Position numbers and translations under genes: made by a program. The notes below the pieces were generated by a model that saw nothing but the letters and a program-made list of their open reading frames with translations, searched no databases and was not told where the DNA came from. This document shows, piece by piece, positions 17,517 to 26,478 of a stretch of DNA of 64,000 nt. The DNA comes from Sphingobacterium bambusae (GTDB lineage Bacteria > Bacteroidota > Bacteroidia > Sphingobacteriales > Sphingobacteriaceae): the NCBI RefSeq assembly GCF_033955345.1, contig NZ_CP138332.1:4712001-4776000 (forward strand). The letters run 5' to 3'. The number at the start of each line of letters is the position of its first letter. Positions within the stretch are counted from its first letter, which is position 1.

Positions 17517-17772
17517 CGTCTACGGAGAAGTCGGCTCGGAAAGAAGGGATGAATTGGAAAGAGTAGCTGAATCTTTTAAGATTGGATTACTATTGAAAAA
17601 AGCGCGAGAAGATAAAAATCTAACACAAGCAGAGCTTGCAAAGCTTGTGGACAAAAAACGCGAGTACATCTCTAGAGTAGAAAACAACGGAAGTAATTTG
17701 ACATTAAAGACTTTATTTGATATTGTCGAAAAAGGCTTAGGCGGAAAAGTGAAAATATCAATTGAAGTATAG
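17482..17772 (+). CDS. HigA-like XRE antitoxin
   Basis: 96 residues with an XRE helix-turn-helix at about 32-90 (LLKKAREDKNLTQAELAKLV and KKREYISRVENNGSNLTLKT). Antitoxins of this type neutralise the upstream toxin and repress the joint promoter. The first 23 bases recur exactly at 22675, where they form a 9-codon stub, which shows that this pair or a relative was once present elsewhere in the island. Confidence 0.85.
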   Translation: MEIKSWKNIKDNVYGEVGSERRDELERVAESFKIGLLLKKAREDKNLTQAELAKLVDKKREYISRVENNGSNLTLKTLFDIVEKGLGGKVKISIEV

Positions 17773-18074
17773 TATGCGCAAACATTTGGTGTGGGCAAAC
17801 TGATCGTTTTTTCTCGTGAATAGGGGAAGTGATACATCGTGCAAAACGAAGAGATCGAAAGGTATTTTAAGAAGCATGGAGTACAAGGACACGATTTTGG
17901 TTAGTTCGTCAAGATGATATGGTGTAGGTGTAGGTAATAGATTGTCATTCGTAAAAAAAGGCACACTTGTTGACGTAATATCTTACGTAGATCATTACCG
18001 AACTACTGTTTAATCTATTACGAAACCGAAGACATGACAATCATTAAATTGATAGGTCGTGTAAGCAAAAACCT
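17773..18074. other. Intergenic interval, possible decayed coding sequence
   Basis: No supportable gene. A short open run beginning GTG at about 17838 (QNEEIERYFKKHGVQGHDFG) looks like protein but is cut off by a stop and may be a fragment. A 17-codon run starting at 18035 overlaps the next gene out of frame and is rejected. Confidence 0.4.
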
Positions 18075-18884
18075 ATGGGGGAGCTAGCATTTCAAACCGT
18101 CGAAGAGTTGATTAACCATACGCCAAATCGTTTCAAAAACAGAAAGGCGAACCAGCAGGACATCGAAAAAATGAGCGAATGGATGCGCTTGTTCTCTAAA
18201 TTCTTGCCAACAGTGGGTATCGCACAAGCCGATTTAAAATTGTTGGAGCAGAAGTTAGGCTCTAAAATTCCTGCCGAAATTAAAACGCTTTATGCCTTCA
18301 TAGGCAATAGCACCGAAGCTTTAAAAGAAGAGAGCCTCAAGCTACATGATTTTCAATTGCTCCATACAAACGACTTTTGGATAGAGAAAGACGTCATCAT
18401 CAAAGATTATTACACAGAGGAAGACTGGTTTAAAACCGACGTTCTGGTTTATGCTAGCTTAAAGAAAAAAAAAAAAGCCCTTTACGGTGTAGACTTGATT
18501 AACGGCTGGGGGCTATATTACCAAAAAGACTGGTTTTGGCAAAAGGACGATATGCCGCTCTTTCAAAAATTAACCTCGCTTTATGTCAATGTCATCATCG
18601 CCAATAAAGCCAATGTTATCAAAACGAAGGTGAAAGGAATAACAGGTATCAAACGCGACAACAAAGCAGAAGAACTGTTTAAAGGCACAATGCTCAGGTT
18701 GCCCGATTTTGAGCACTACGAACATACCATTTTTATCAGCGAAGAACTAGACCTTGTGGGGTGGCTCAGGGCGGGAATGGGCATTGATTTTCTGGTTGGT
18801 AGCGATAAAAAAGAAAGCCTAACAAATGTCATTGAAAAATTTGCTTTTACCAGCGCCAAATTTCTGAAAGAAGAAAGCAAATGA
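18075..18884 (+). CDS. SMI1/KNR4-like (SUKH) protein
   Basis: 269 residues. The region DLKLLEQKLGSKIPAEIKTL at about 57-76 has the E-x-x-LG-x-x-LP spacing that opens SUKH domains, followed by a typical WFKTDVLVYASL strand. SUKH proteins are best known as immunity proteins against polymorphic nuclease toxins. A run of twelve A (18465-18476) encodes a poly-Lys patch and could slip. The stop overlaps the WG-repeat gene by 4 bases, so the two are translationally coupled. Assignment is from pattern only. Confidence 0.6.
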   Translation: MGELAFQTVEELINHTPNRFKNRKANQQDIEKMSEWMRLFSKFLPTVGIAQADLKLLEQKLGSKIPAEIKTLYAFIGNSTEALKEESLKLHDFQLLHTNDFWIEKDVIIKDYYTEEDWFKTDVLVYASLKKKKKALYGVDLINGWGLYYQKDWFWQKDDMPLFQKLTSLYVNVIIANKANVIKTKVKGITGIKRDNKAEELFKGTMLRLPDFEHYEHTIFISEELDLVGWLRAGMGIDFLVGSDKKESLTNVIEKFAFTSAKFLKEESK

Positions 18885-19747
18885 AAACACTACTCTCCAT
18901 ATTGATTTTACTGTTACAGCAATCAGCTAATGCACAAAGCGATCCCGAGCTATTTCCCGTTAACGATAGAAAAGCGGGTTATCTTGGCTATTACCTAAAA
19001 GACGGAACAAATGTGGTGAAGCCGCAGTTCTGTAGCGCTTCGTACTACACCGATGGCTATTATATGGTTTCCAAAGCCGAGCACGAGTACGATGCCAATG
19101 GCAGAAGAAAAGAAGCGCATATTCCCAATACCGAAAGATATGGCTTGCTTGATAGCAAAGGTAATTTTATCATCGATTTTAGCAGCGGCTACAGCTTTGT
19201 TGGGGTAAGCAACGGTGTTATTTATGTGATAAAAGACAATCGTTATGGTACCGTAAACGAAAAGAACGAAGTGCTCATTCCCATAATATATGAGGAACTG
19301 GAAGTAAAAGGCAAGAACTGGATAAGCGTTAAGCGGAATGGCAAATACGCCATCCTCAACCCTTCAGGGAAACCGATTATTCCCTTTCAATACGATTACT
19401 TCTTAGGTGATATGTTGATAGACGAAGCTAAGAACGAATTTTTGACCATTGTAGCTATCGGCGATAAAAATGGAGTCATCAATCAGCGCAATGAATGGGT
19501 AGTACCACTTAGCACCATGAACTTAATTGGGGTAAGCAAGGTTTCGGTAATTGCCAAGAAGAATAACCAATACGGGCTGCTCGACCATAACTTAAAACCC
19601 ATATTACCTTTCGAATTTGAAAGTTTAACATTTGATGAGGGAAAGATTGTGGGCAGCAAAGATGGAATTGAGTATAATTATACCATGGATGGAAAGCTGT
19701 TGAACAGAAAAGAGGTGCCAAAAGAGGGCACAAAAAGCATGGATTAA
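18881..19747 (+). CDS. Secreted WG (KWG)-repeat protein
   Basis: 288 residues with signal peptide MKTLLSILILLLQQSANAQS. The mature part consists of WG-type repeats: GYLGYYLKDG, YGLLDSKGNFI, RYGTVNEKNEVLIPI, KYAILNPSGKPIIPF, DKNGVINQRNEWVVP and QYGLLDHNLKPILPF. Such repeats form a small beta-propeller-like surface. It overlaps the SMI1/KNR4-like gene by ATGA. Partner unknown; WG-repeat proteins commonly travel with immunity-type genes. Confidence 0.85.
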   Translation: MKTLLSILILLLQQSANAQSDPELFPVNDRKAGYLGYYLKDGTNVVKPQFCSASYYTDGYYMVSKAEHEYDANGRRKEAHIPNTERYGLLDSKGNFIIDFSSGYSFVGVSNGVIYVIKDNRYGTVNEKNEVLIPIIYEELEVKGKNWISVKRNGKYAILNPSGKPIIPFQYDYFLGDMLIDEAKNEFLTIVAIGDKNGVINQRNEWVVPLSTMNLIGVSKVSVIAKKNNQYGLLDHNLKPILPFEFESLTFDEGKIVGSKDGIEYNYTMDGKLLNRKEVPKEGTKSMD

Positions 19748-19769
19748 ATAACTGTTTATTCCTTTGACA

Positions 19770-20576
19770 ATGAAGATGATGACGCATACCTGTGCAATGT
19801 TAAAGATGGCTGTTGCTTGCATCGTGCTGCTATTGGCTTGTGGGAGCAATACAGAAAAAGCAAAAAATAGTAAAAGTGAAACCAATTTAATGAAGCAGGG
19901 AACGGTAAAATATAAAAGCGACAGCACCAATGAATTAACCTTAGATTTTAAGCATTTGACCTATTGGTATGACGAGGAATATGCACCAAAGCCCGGTGAA
20001 GATGTGGGATATACCTATAACTCAAGAGGAAAATTTTCGATCCAAAATGACACACTTACTTTATTGTCTGCAATGCCCTCAGAGATAGACACGCAAAAAG
20101 GTTGGACAACCAATACCGAGTTTTTACCCTTGTACGCAACACATGAAAAGCTCAAGGAGAATACGGTTAAAATCTATTTTGACAATATTGCCGAGCCCGA
20201 TTATTACCTAGCATACGAGCTCACAGTTAGGGGATTTGAGAAACTGACCATCGAGGAAGTTCGGTCTTTGGAAAGCCCCAAATACCTCAAGGCCGAAAAA
20301 GATACCCTATTGCTGTTTAAATATGCGCTCGTCACAAAGCCTAAAAGTAATAAGCTTTTAATCGTTGACAAAGAAAATCCCAACAACAGTTATTTTTTCG
20401 ACTTGGATAAAACACCTTCCTCGTCGTTTCATTTTTATACCCGTGCGTATTGGAGTTATTACGATTTTACCGGTCTGAAATTTAAGATGTCCAGCAATAG
20501 CCTACAGCTCATCGATGAGGGCAGGCTTAACCGCTATGAACACAGTGTTATTAATAAGGTTTTTGAGAAGCAATAG
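19770..20576 (+). CDS. Hypothetical lipoprotein
   Basis: 268 residues from the ATG at 19770; the TTG at 19764 is in frame but less likely. The signal MLKMAVACIVLLLACGS places the lipobox Cys near residue 24. The mature protein is acidic and rich in strands (TLDFKHLTYWYDEE, FLPLYATHEKLKENTVKIYF). I do not recognise a family. It sits 22 bases after the WG-repeat gene, so it is probably in the same operon, and it may be an envelope-located immunity-like protein. Confidence 0.6.
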   Translation: MKMMTHTCAMLKMAVACIVLLLACGSNTEKAKNSKSETNLMKQGTVKYKSDSTNELTLDFKHLTYWYDEEYAPKPGEDVGYTYNSRGKFSIQNDTLTLLSAMPSEIDTQKGWTTNTEFLPLYATHEKLKENTVKIYFDNIAEPDYYLAYELTVRGFEKLTIEEVRSLESPKYLKAEKDTLLLFKYALVTKPKSNKLLIVDKENPNNSYFFDLDKTPSSSFHFYTRAYWSYYDFTGLKFKMSSNSLQLIDEGRLNRYEHSVINKVFEKQ

Positions 20577-20629
20577 TTAATCATTTTCAATGGTAAGTGT
20601 AGATCAAACAGTTATAAAATAAAAGTAAT

Positions 20630-20851
20630 ATGGAATTCCTCAATAGTAATTTGGCCAATTATGTTGAACATGCCTTAACGGCTGTTCAAGAAGCCACATT
20701 CGTCTCGATGCATATCCATCCCGTTTGGGAAGACAATGATGAGATTTTGGTCGGCAGAAAAATTCATGTCCTACCCATGTATCATAAAGAATTTACATCC
20801 TCCATTGCGCAATTGATTAATGAAATAGCAGCAGGGGAGGTCCTGCTATAA
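20630..20851 (+). CDS. Small hypothetical protein
   Basis: 73 residues (MEFLNSNLANYVEHALTAVQ... ending INEIAAGEVLL). No signal peptide or known motif. The following 175 bases contain short open fragments in several frames, such as MPIWYSKIWEKDVAIYDE before a stop at about 20980, so this may be the intact front of a decayed locus. Confidence 0.45.
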   Translation: MEFLNSNLANYVEHALTAVQEATFVSMHIHPVWEDNDEILVGRKIHVLPMYHKEFTSSIAQLINEIAAGEVLL

Positions 20852-21026
20852 AGTTGAAAGTTAGCAGCGGCTACGTATGAACTGGGACAGTTGTTTATTG
20901 AACGCGCGAGAACACGTTGGAAGCTATGCCCATTTGGTACTCAAAAATTTGGGAAAAAGATGTTGCTATCTACGACGAGTAAGAATTGAAATACACACCA
21001 TTCTATTTTAATACATGATTTAAGAT

Positions 21027-21758
21027 ATGAATAACAGGCAAATGATAAAAACCTTGGTCATCGTAGGATATATAACCGTTACGCTAAGTTTCATCGGCTG
21101 TGGCGGCTGCTCAAAAAAAGAGGCTGGTTGGGCTTCAGATCAAATGCAAAGGGAAGTTGATCAGATTTCAGACACACATAGTAACAATCTTGAAAATATG
21201 GTTATCAAAGCATTTAAGGAGAACTGGGGATCGACAACAGTTCCAACCGAACTGGAGAAGTTGATTGAATTTCAAAACAATGTCTCTGCTCCGGAGTTTT
21301 ACGTGCATGGGTTTGCCGTCACGATTGATGATAAACAGGGACTCAAAAGCTGGAGTGAGGATCCTACTTTTTTAGAAAAACTGCATCCTTTTGCACAAGC
21401 AAACGGTACAGGCTCTTTTTATGCCATATGGCATGATGGCACGGTAAAACCTATTCACGAAATGCCCATTGTGGTGTTTGGTGATGAAGGCGGAACACAT
21501 GTTGTAGCTGAAAACATACGACAGCTGATGCAGTTAATCACTGTTGATGTCGAAGTTTCCGTCGAATTTGACAAGGTCTATTTTTATAAAGACGACAGCT
21601 ACCAGGAAAGTAGGGATCTCGAAAAATATCTGAAATGGCTGGGTGGTGCGTATAACCTAAAACAAATTCAAGATCCTGCAAAGATCATTACTGTCGCACA
21701 AGCGCAATATAAGCAGGCCTTCGATAGCTGGTTCAAACAGTATTATACAATCGATTAA
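21027..21758 (+). CDS. Lipoprotein with SMI1/KNR4-like C-terminal part
   Basis: 243 residues with a lipoprotein signal (VGYITVTLSFIGCGGC, lipobox Cys25). The mature part contains LHPFAQANGTGSFYAIW and MPIVVFGDEGGTHVVAENI, a pattern I associate with SUKH/SMI1-KNR4-type proteins that sense or bind a partner through an edge strand. A lipid-anchored immunity protein facing the periplasm would fit. Stands alone between two AT-rich gaps. Confidence 0.55.
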   Translation: MNNRQMIKTLVIVGYITVTLSFIGCGGCSKKEAGWASDQMQREVDQISDTHSNNLENMVIKAFKENWGSTTVPTELEKLIEFQNNVSAPEFYVHGFAVTIDDKQGLKSWSEDPTFLEKLHPFAQANGTGSFYAIWHDGTVKPIHEMPIVVFGDEGGTHVVAENIRQLMQLITVDVEVSVEFDKVYFYKDDSYQESRDLEKYLKWLGGAYNLKQIQDPAKIITVAQAQYKQAFDSWFKQYYTID

Positions 21759-21928
21759 ACCACAGCTTTCTTATTGTATTGATATGGTAAATGACAAAAC
21801 GATTTGCTTAGCATAAACAAGATATTAACGATGTTGTCTAGCGATTTTTTTTTCTAAAAGGCCTAGTCTATGAAGAATGAGCATTGCTAAACCAAGCTGC
21901 TTTGTAACACTTTAAAACAGCAACTACC

Positions 21929-22567
21929 ATGATAAAAAACACCCACATCGTCTTACTAGCCCTATTGCTGGTTACAGGTTGTCGAGATATCGAAAATTCT
22001 ACGCAAGAAAAAAAGAAGGAGCAGCTAGAAAGGATTGCTCCGCAACATCAAAACCCATCGCCTTCAGCGCCTCTAAACGAAGTGCCTGTAAAACCCATTA
22101 AAAAAGATAGATTGGATAGCGTATTTATTGGGAAAACTACACAGGAATTAAACCAATATGAGCTCCACCAATGTTTCGGAACCCTAATAGAGACAACATC
22201 GGAAAATGAAAAATATGCTGTTTCCCAATATGCCTTAAACAGGGAAGAATGCGGCAATGGCAAAAGCAAAATTCTTTTAGAAAAACTGCTGGGCTATGAT
22301 GATGAGCGAAAGGCAAACTTTGCAATCAAAGACGAACTGATCGTAAACCAAAACCATCAAAAATACTATTACGCTTCCGTTAACCTAAAATTAGATGGAG
22401 ACCAGGTAGCAAAAAATTATCTGGTAGCATATAAAGACAATGCAAACCCTACAATTGCCAAAATCTATAAATTATGGAAAATAAACCTGAGTAGGGGGAA
22501 ATTCACGAACATTGAGGTGCCAAGAAATTTGACGTTTGATAATCCAAACTATGCAGACGGGATATAA
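21929..22567 (+). CDS. Hypothetical lipoprotein
   Basis: 212 residues with signal MIKNTHIVLLALLLVTGC (lipobox Cys18). A proline- and charge-rich linker (residues 25-60) precedes a compact domain containing ECGNGKSKILLEKLLGY and KYYYASVNLKLDGDQVAKNY. Not recognised. The neighbours are lipoproteins and immunity-like genes; a short spacer of degraded coding sequence follows. Confidence 0.6.
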   Translation: MIKNTHIVLLALLLVTGCRDIENSTQEKKKEQLERIAPQHQNPSPSAPLNEVPVKPIKKDRLDSVFIGKTTQELNQYELHQCFGTLIETTSENEKYAVSQYALNREECGNGKSKILLEKLLGYDDERKANFAIKDELIVNQNHQKYYYASVNLKLDGDQVAKNYLVAYKDNANPTIAKIYKLWKINLSRGKFTNIEVPRNLTFDNPNYADGI

Positions 22568-22674
22568 AAATTAATGATATTGCCATGAATCTACAACCGA
22601 CATCAAAAAACAGATTGAAAAAAGTGCTATCCATCAAATAGCCAAAGCAATAGCTTACGAGTGGAAATAAGAAA

Positions 22675-22704
22675 ATGGAAATCAAAAGCTGGAAAAACAA
22701 ATGA
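22675..22704 (+). pseudogene. Stub of an XRE antitoxin gene start
   Basis: Reads MEIKSWKNK then stop, and its first 23 bases are identical to the start of the intact antitoxin gene at 17482. Just before it lies another tail fragment (KKQIEKSAIHQIAKAIAYEW and a stop). These look like leftovers from recombination within the island. Confidence 0.5.
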
Positions 22705-23867
22705 AAAACCTAATTTACATACTACTGTTAACACTTTTCTCCTGCAAAAGTGCCAACGATTTCTATCAGGGTCGGGTTACGGATGAGGACAACCAGCCGC
22801 TGGAAGGCGTGATCGTATCGGAAGATGGAAAAAAGGACAGAAAAACCCAAACTGATGAAAACGGTTATTTTAAACTTGATAGAACACCCGAGTGGTTGGG
22901 CGAATTGGTTTTCAGCAAGCATGGTTATAAAACGGATACTGTGCGAACAGTACGAAGCAGAGCAGGCGAGCAGATTTATTACAATTTCATCTATAGCGAC
23001 ACCACACAGGTAAAGCTGCATCGGGAAGAAAGCAAGGATCTCACTTGTGAGCAGCTGTTGACCGCTATGGTAGGGTCCAGCAATGCGCAGGCATTTAAAA
23101 CATTTGGTCATCAAACCGTTCGCGTGCGACTAAGTGATAGGGCACCCGAAAAATTGACAATTGAGCTTTATGTCGTTAATAACGCGTCGAAAAATCCTGA
23201 CGATCCGAAATTTGCCGAACATACAGTAGGCTGGCTGGAGTTCCACCGGCCGTCCAAACGCTTGCTCGATATCACCAACGATCCGGAGAACCCTGTGATA
23301 TTAACGTATGACAGCACATTAATAGCGTCGTTTGATCTTTTTAAGCAATGTGATCCGGCGGCAGAGGTACCCGCATCTAGTGCAAGCACAGCGCCTGACG
23401 TTGATGTCATGTTGGAAGAGGATATACTGTTTAATGGGAAACTAACACGTTTTTTTTCCTATGCAGATTTTGAAGAAGTCTTCGGAAAAGCGGACAGCAT
23501 CAAGCTATTGAAGGATGAGCAGCCCTGTACCTCTATTTTCGAGACCGAAGCGCCAGATGATAAATACCTTTTTAAAAATGGTTCTTGTTTTGAAACCCAT
23601 GATCAGCAAGTGGCAGTAAGCGAGTTTTACCTACAGCATGGACACTATATTACCTATAAAGGCAATCGTATCGACGAACATAGCTCCATGCAGGATCTCC
23701 AAAAGCTCTTTCCTAATTCCGTTAAAAATCGATCGGCCTTGGATAAAGAAGGTAAAGACTGGCTTATCCAGCTTCGCGAGGACAGCAATGGGATATCGGA
23801 CGGATTGATTAAGCTGTTTTTAAGAAATGGAAAAGCATCGCTTATCCTGTGGTGGTTTCCGTGTTGA
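22701..23867 (+). CDS. Lipoprotein with carboxypeptidase-like regulatory domain
   Basis: 388 residues. Lipoprotein signal MKNLIYILLLTLFSC (lipobox Cys15), then a carboxypeptidase-regulatory-like beta sandwich at residues 22-90 (GRVTDEDNQPLEGVIVSEDG, TQTDENGYFKLDRTPEW). The rest (90-388) is unfamiliar, acidic and contains two Cys pairs. The regulatory-like domain is a surface or secretion-associated fold in Bacteroidota. Possibly an envelope immunity or adhesion component; the evidence does not decide. Confidence 0.7.
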   Translation: MKNLIYILLLTLFSCKSANDFYQGRVTDEDNQPLEGVIVSEDGKKDRKTQTDENGYFKLDRTPEWLGELVFSKHGYKTDTVRTVRSRAGEQIYYNFIYSDTTQVKLHREESKDLTCEQLLTAMVGSSNAQAFKTFGHQTVRVRLSDRAPEKLTIELYVVNNASKNPDDPKFAEHTVGWLEFHRPSKRLLDITNDPENPVILTYDSTLIASFDLFKQCDPAAEVPASSASTAPDVDVMLEEDILFNGKLTRFFSYADFEEVFGKADSIKLLKDEQPCTSIFETEAPDDKYLFKNGSCFETHDQQVAVSEFYLQHGHYITYKGNRIDEHSSMQDLQKLFPNSVKNRSALDKEGKDWLIQLREDSNGISDGLIKLFLRNGKASLILWWFPC

Positions 23868-23918
23868 AGCAATAGTTTACGATTGGAAATAGCGAAATGT
23901 AATGATGAGCCCTCAAAA

Positions 23919-24428
23919 ATGATAACCAACAATCCCAGCGATATCTATTTTTTTAGACCAGACCTGCCGACTATTGATACGGCAATACTGTTTAACATTA
24001 CGCAAGAAAATGAAGGACTTCGTGTGCAGAATCAGCATGTAAGTTTTCTATTCGCCCATTTGAACGAAAAGGAATTTGACGAAATCTACAATAAGTTTAA
24101 CCAGCACCTTAACCTTAATTTTGAACCACTGATGGTGAAGAGCAAGGTTGTCGAATTAACGGCACCGGAAAAAGAAAGTTTGTTACAAAGAATCATAATG
24201 CACTGGATTTATTACTACACGGTCAACCATCTTCCTGTTCTTGTTCAGCGCTCCGATTTTTTACATCCGCAAACCACAGATGAAGTGATTTGGGCACTCA
24301 ATGAAAAATTCAACCTGAAAAACAGGGATACCCAATTAAGCTTACTTTTTGGTGCACATATTTTAAGAAGAGATATAGCCGACTACACGGGAGACGTTAA
24401 AGGTCGCCGAATATATTACGATAGATAA
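23919..24428 (+). CDS. Hypothetical cytosolic protein
   Basis: 169 residues from the ATG at 23919; an upstream TTG at 23883 would add 12 unlikely residues. No signal or membrane segment. Contains FRPDLPTIDTAILFNITQEN and WIYYYTVNHLPVLVQRSDFL. It ends 13 bases before the next gene, so the two are co-transcribed. Family not recognised. Confidence 0.55.
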   Translation: MITNNPSDIYFFRPDLPTIDTAILFNITQENEGLRVQNQHVSFLFAHLNEKEFDEIYNKFNQHLNLNFEPLMVKSKVVELTAPEKESLLQRIIMHWIYYYTVNHLPVLVQRSDFLHPQTTDEVIWALNEKFNLKNRDTQLSLLFGAHILRRDIADYTGDVKGRRIYYDR

Positions 24429-24441
24429 ACAAAAAGATAAC

Positions 24442-25269
24442 ATGGAAAAACTGCCACTACATAAACATTCCATTTGGGAACAATTAGATAGCCCTTTCCG
24501 CAACGCCGCAGAGGTACCAGCAGTGCTTGAGGAGTTATCAATAACTTTTGACCCTGATCTTTTGGTAGAAATTACCACGGAATACATTACCCATCAAATG
24601 AGCTTGTATCAGGTCACCTTTGCTGCATTCCCACATCTTTTAGCCACTTGCGAGAGTGCCGAAGACAGGGATTTTCGACTACAGGCTTTGCTCGACATCA
24701 CCGTGATGTTCGCCGAATATGGCGGCGATGCGGAGATGGAAGCTATTTTTTTGAACAGCCAATGCAAGCTCGACCGAGTAAACGAGATAAAAACAGCTTT
24801 TAAAGAAGCCTTTAAAAGATTAAAAGCAATAGTCCATTCAGCAGAAAACGATATCCTACAAAAAGACGAAAGCGAACGTAAATACTTTTTGCTTGCCTTG
24901 GCTGTTGCGTATGAAATTTATCCAGTTGCAGCTATTTTGTGGCGATATCATGATAATGAAGAATATGAATGTAGTTGCCCGCATTGCGATGAAACATTTA
25001 CCCTTTGGAATGAAGCTGATAAATTGGTAATCTACAAGGAGGATCCCGTGTTTACCAAAACGCAACAAGCATATGCTATACAACCTGCAGCGCTACTACC
25101 GTCCTGTTTTTCAAAAACGATAACAGCCGATAAAAATTACGAATGGCTGAGCTATTATATTCATATGTTAAATATCACATCGTTACAAAAAAGCATCGAC
25201 TATTTATTTGGGAAAGCAAACTGCCCTTATTGCGAAACAGAATTTGATGTATTCGAGAACATTCAATAA
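24442..25269 (+). CDS. Hypothetical protein with two CxxC motifs
   Basis: 275 residues, helical N-terminal two thirds resembling HEAT-like repeats (LYQVTFAAFPHLLATCESAE, RDFRLQALLDITVMFAEYGG). Two rubredoxin-like knuckles follow: CSCPHCDETF near residue 178 and CPYCETEFDVF at the C-terminus, likely one zinc site. Co-transcribed with the gene before it. HEAT-like proteins with this layout occur among toxin immunity genes, but I cannot confirm that role. Confidence 0.6.
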   Translation: MEKLPLHKHSIWEQLDSPFRNAAEVPAVLEELSITFDPDLLVEITTEYITHQMSLYQVTFAAFPHLLATCESAEDRDFRLQALLDITVMFAEYGGDAEMEAIFLNSQCKLDRVNEIKTAFKEAFKRLKAIVHSAENDILQKDESERKYFLLALAVAYEIYPVAAILWRYHDNEEYECSCPHCDETFTLWNEADKLVIYKEDPVFTKTQQAYAIQPAALLPSCFSKTITADKNYEWLSYYIHMLNITSLQKSIDYLFGKANCPYCETEFDVFENIQ

Positions 25270-25409
25270 TCTAATATCAACGTGCGAAGCGCCGAGTTTT
25301 TATGCAAGTTTATTCCGAATCAAAAGCGCGAGCAATAGCCAATCAATTCATATCGTTTTATAACATTTGGAAAATAAATGTTATATTGGTTTATCAATTA
25401 TCGGTCTAT

Positions 25410-26387
25410 ATGATGTCGGAGCAGCAGCAGGTTTTCAATATATGGGAAAAGTCCAGCTTTTCCAAGCCTTTGCATCGGGATACCTTCAAAGGCATGCACT
25501 TGGCTGCATTGCAGCATCTTGCCGAAAAGTCTTCAGATAAAGAACTATATGTGATCAGGTATGCAGATCATGATTTTGTGTTGCTGGAAGTAAAAGGGAC
25601 GCTAAGCAAGGACATGCATATTGACCTAGGCGCAACTGGCGTAGGAGGGATGTGGCTATGCCTACAGTTTCAGGGGCAAACGATATTTTCTGCATACGAG
25701 CGCCTAGCACCTGAGCGTATGGCTGCTGTCAAGACGCGCGTCGAAGGAACCGATCCCTGTCTCTCGTCTGAAAAGAACTGGGGACTTTTTCTCGGTCTTT
25801 CTGCGGCCTTACAGCAGCAGTTGACCATGGAGTTTCCCATACTGAACGATTACTTAACGAAGCAGTTAGAGGGGATACCGCTTCCTGAAGTGCCTATTTC
25901 CTACGCGGACAGGCGTCTGTTGGATACGTTTTCAAAGATGAAGTTTGGCTCCTTTTCGACAAAGCATCACCTCGGTCAGCTTTATCTGAAGCTTTACGCT
26001 AATTATGCGCAACGCCTACCATACGCTGAAAGGCGATCCACTGACGAATCCAACATACAGCTTTACCACCGCGCGAAGCAGTACATACAGGAAAACTGCA
26101 TGGAAAAGCTGTTAGACCGGGAAACGCTGGCCGATGCTCTGCATTGCTCCGTGCGAACCATTAATCGTGCCTTCGAAGGGCGTAAGTTGTCGTTGGCGGC
26201 GCAGGTGCTTGATGCGCGCCTGCGTAAAGCGAGGGAACTGCTGAAGCACCGGACAGATTTACCGATAGAGCAAATTGCATTGATGCTTTACTTCTATGAC
26301 GGTAGCCACCTGAATATACATTATAAGAAACGCTTCCACCGTACGCCGCGTCAAGAACGCAAAGAGGTGAAAGCAAAAAGGAGGTAG
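25410..26387 (+). CDS. AraC-family transcriptional regulator
   Basis: 325 residues from the ATG at 25410; the frame opens at 25302 but the first 36 residues look non-coding. Residues 225-320 form the AraC double helix-turn-helix (RETLADALHCSVRTINRAFE and IEQIALMLYFYDGSHLNIHY), ending in a basic tail. The N-terminal half is a ligand or oligomerisation domain of unknown specificity. It separates the immunity-like island from the 21-bp repeat array; no target is evident. Confidence 0.85.
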   Translation: MMSEQQQVFNIWEKSSFSKPLHRDTFKGMHLAALQHLAEKSSDKELYVIRYADHDFVLLEVKGTLSKDMHIDLGATGVGGMWLCLQFQGQTIFSAYERLAPERMAAVKTRVEGTDPCLSSEKNWGLFLGLSAALQQQLTMEFPILNDYLTKQLEGIPLPEVPISYADRRLLDTFSKMKFGSFSTKHHLGQLYLKLYANYAQRLPYAERRSTDESNIQLYHRAKQYIQENCMEKLLDRETLADALHCSVRTINRAFEGRKLSLAAQVLDARLRKARELLKHRTDLPIEQIALMLYFYDGSHLNIHYKKRFHRTPRQERKEVKAKRR

Positions 26388-26478
26388 CGTATGGGAAATA
26401 GGTCGCTCGTCTAGCTACGAAAAAGCGTATCCAGCGCGTGCAGTATGAGACTTAATTGCCAGTCTTCCTGATTTTAAT

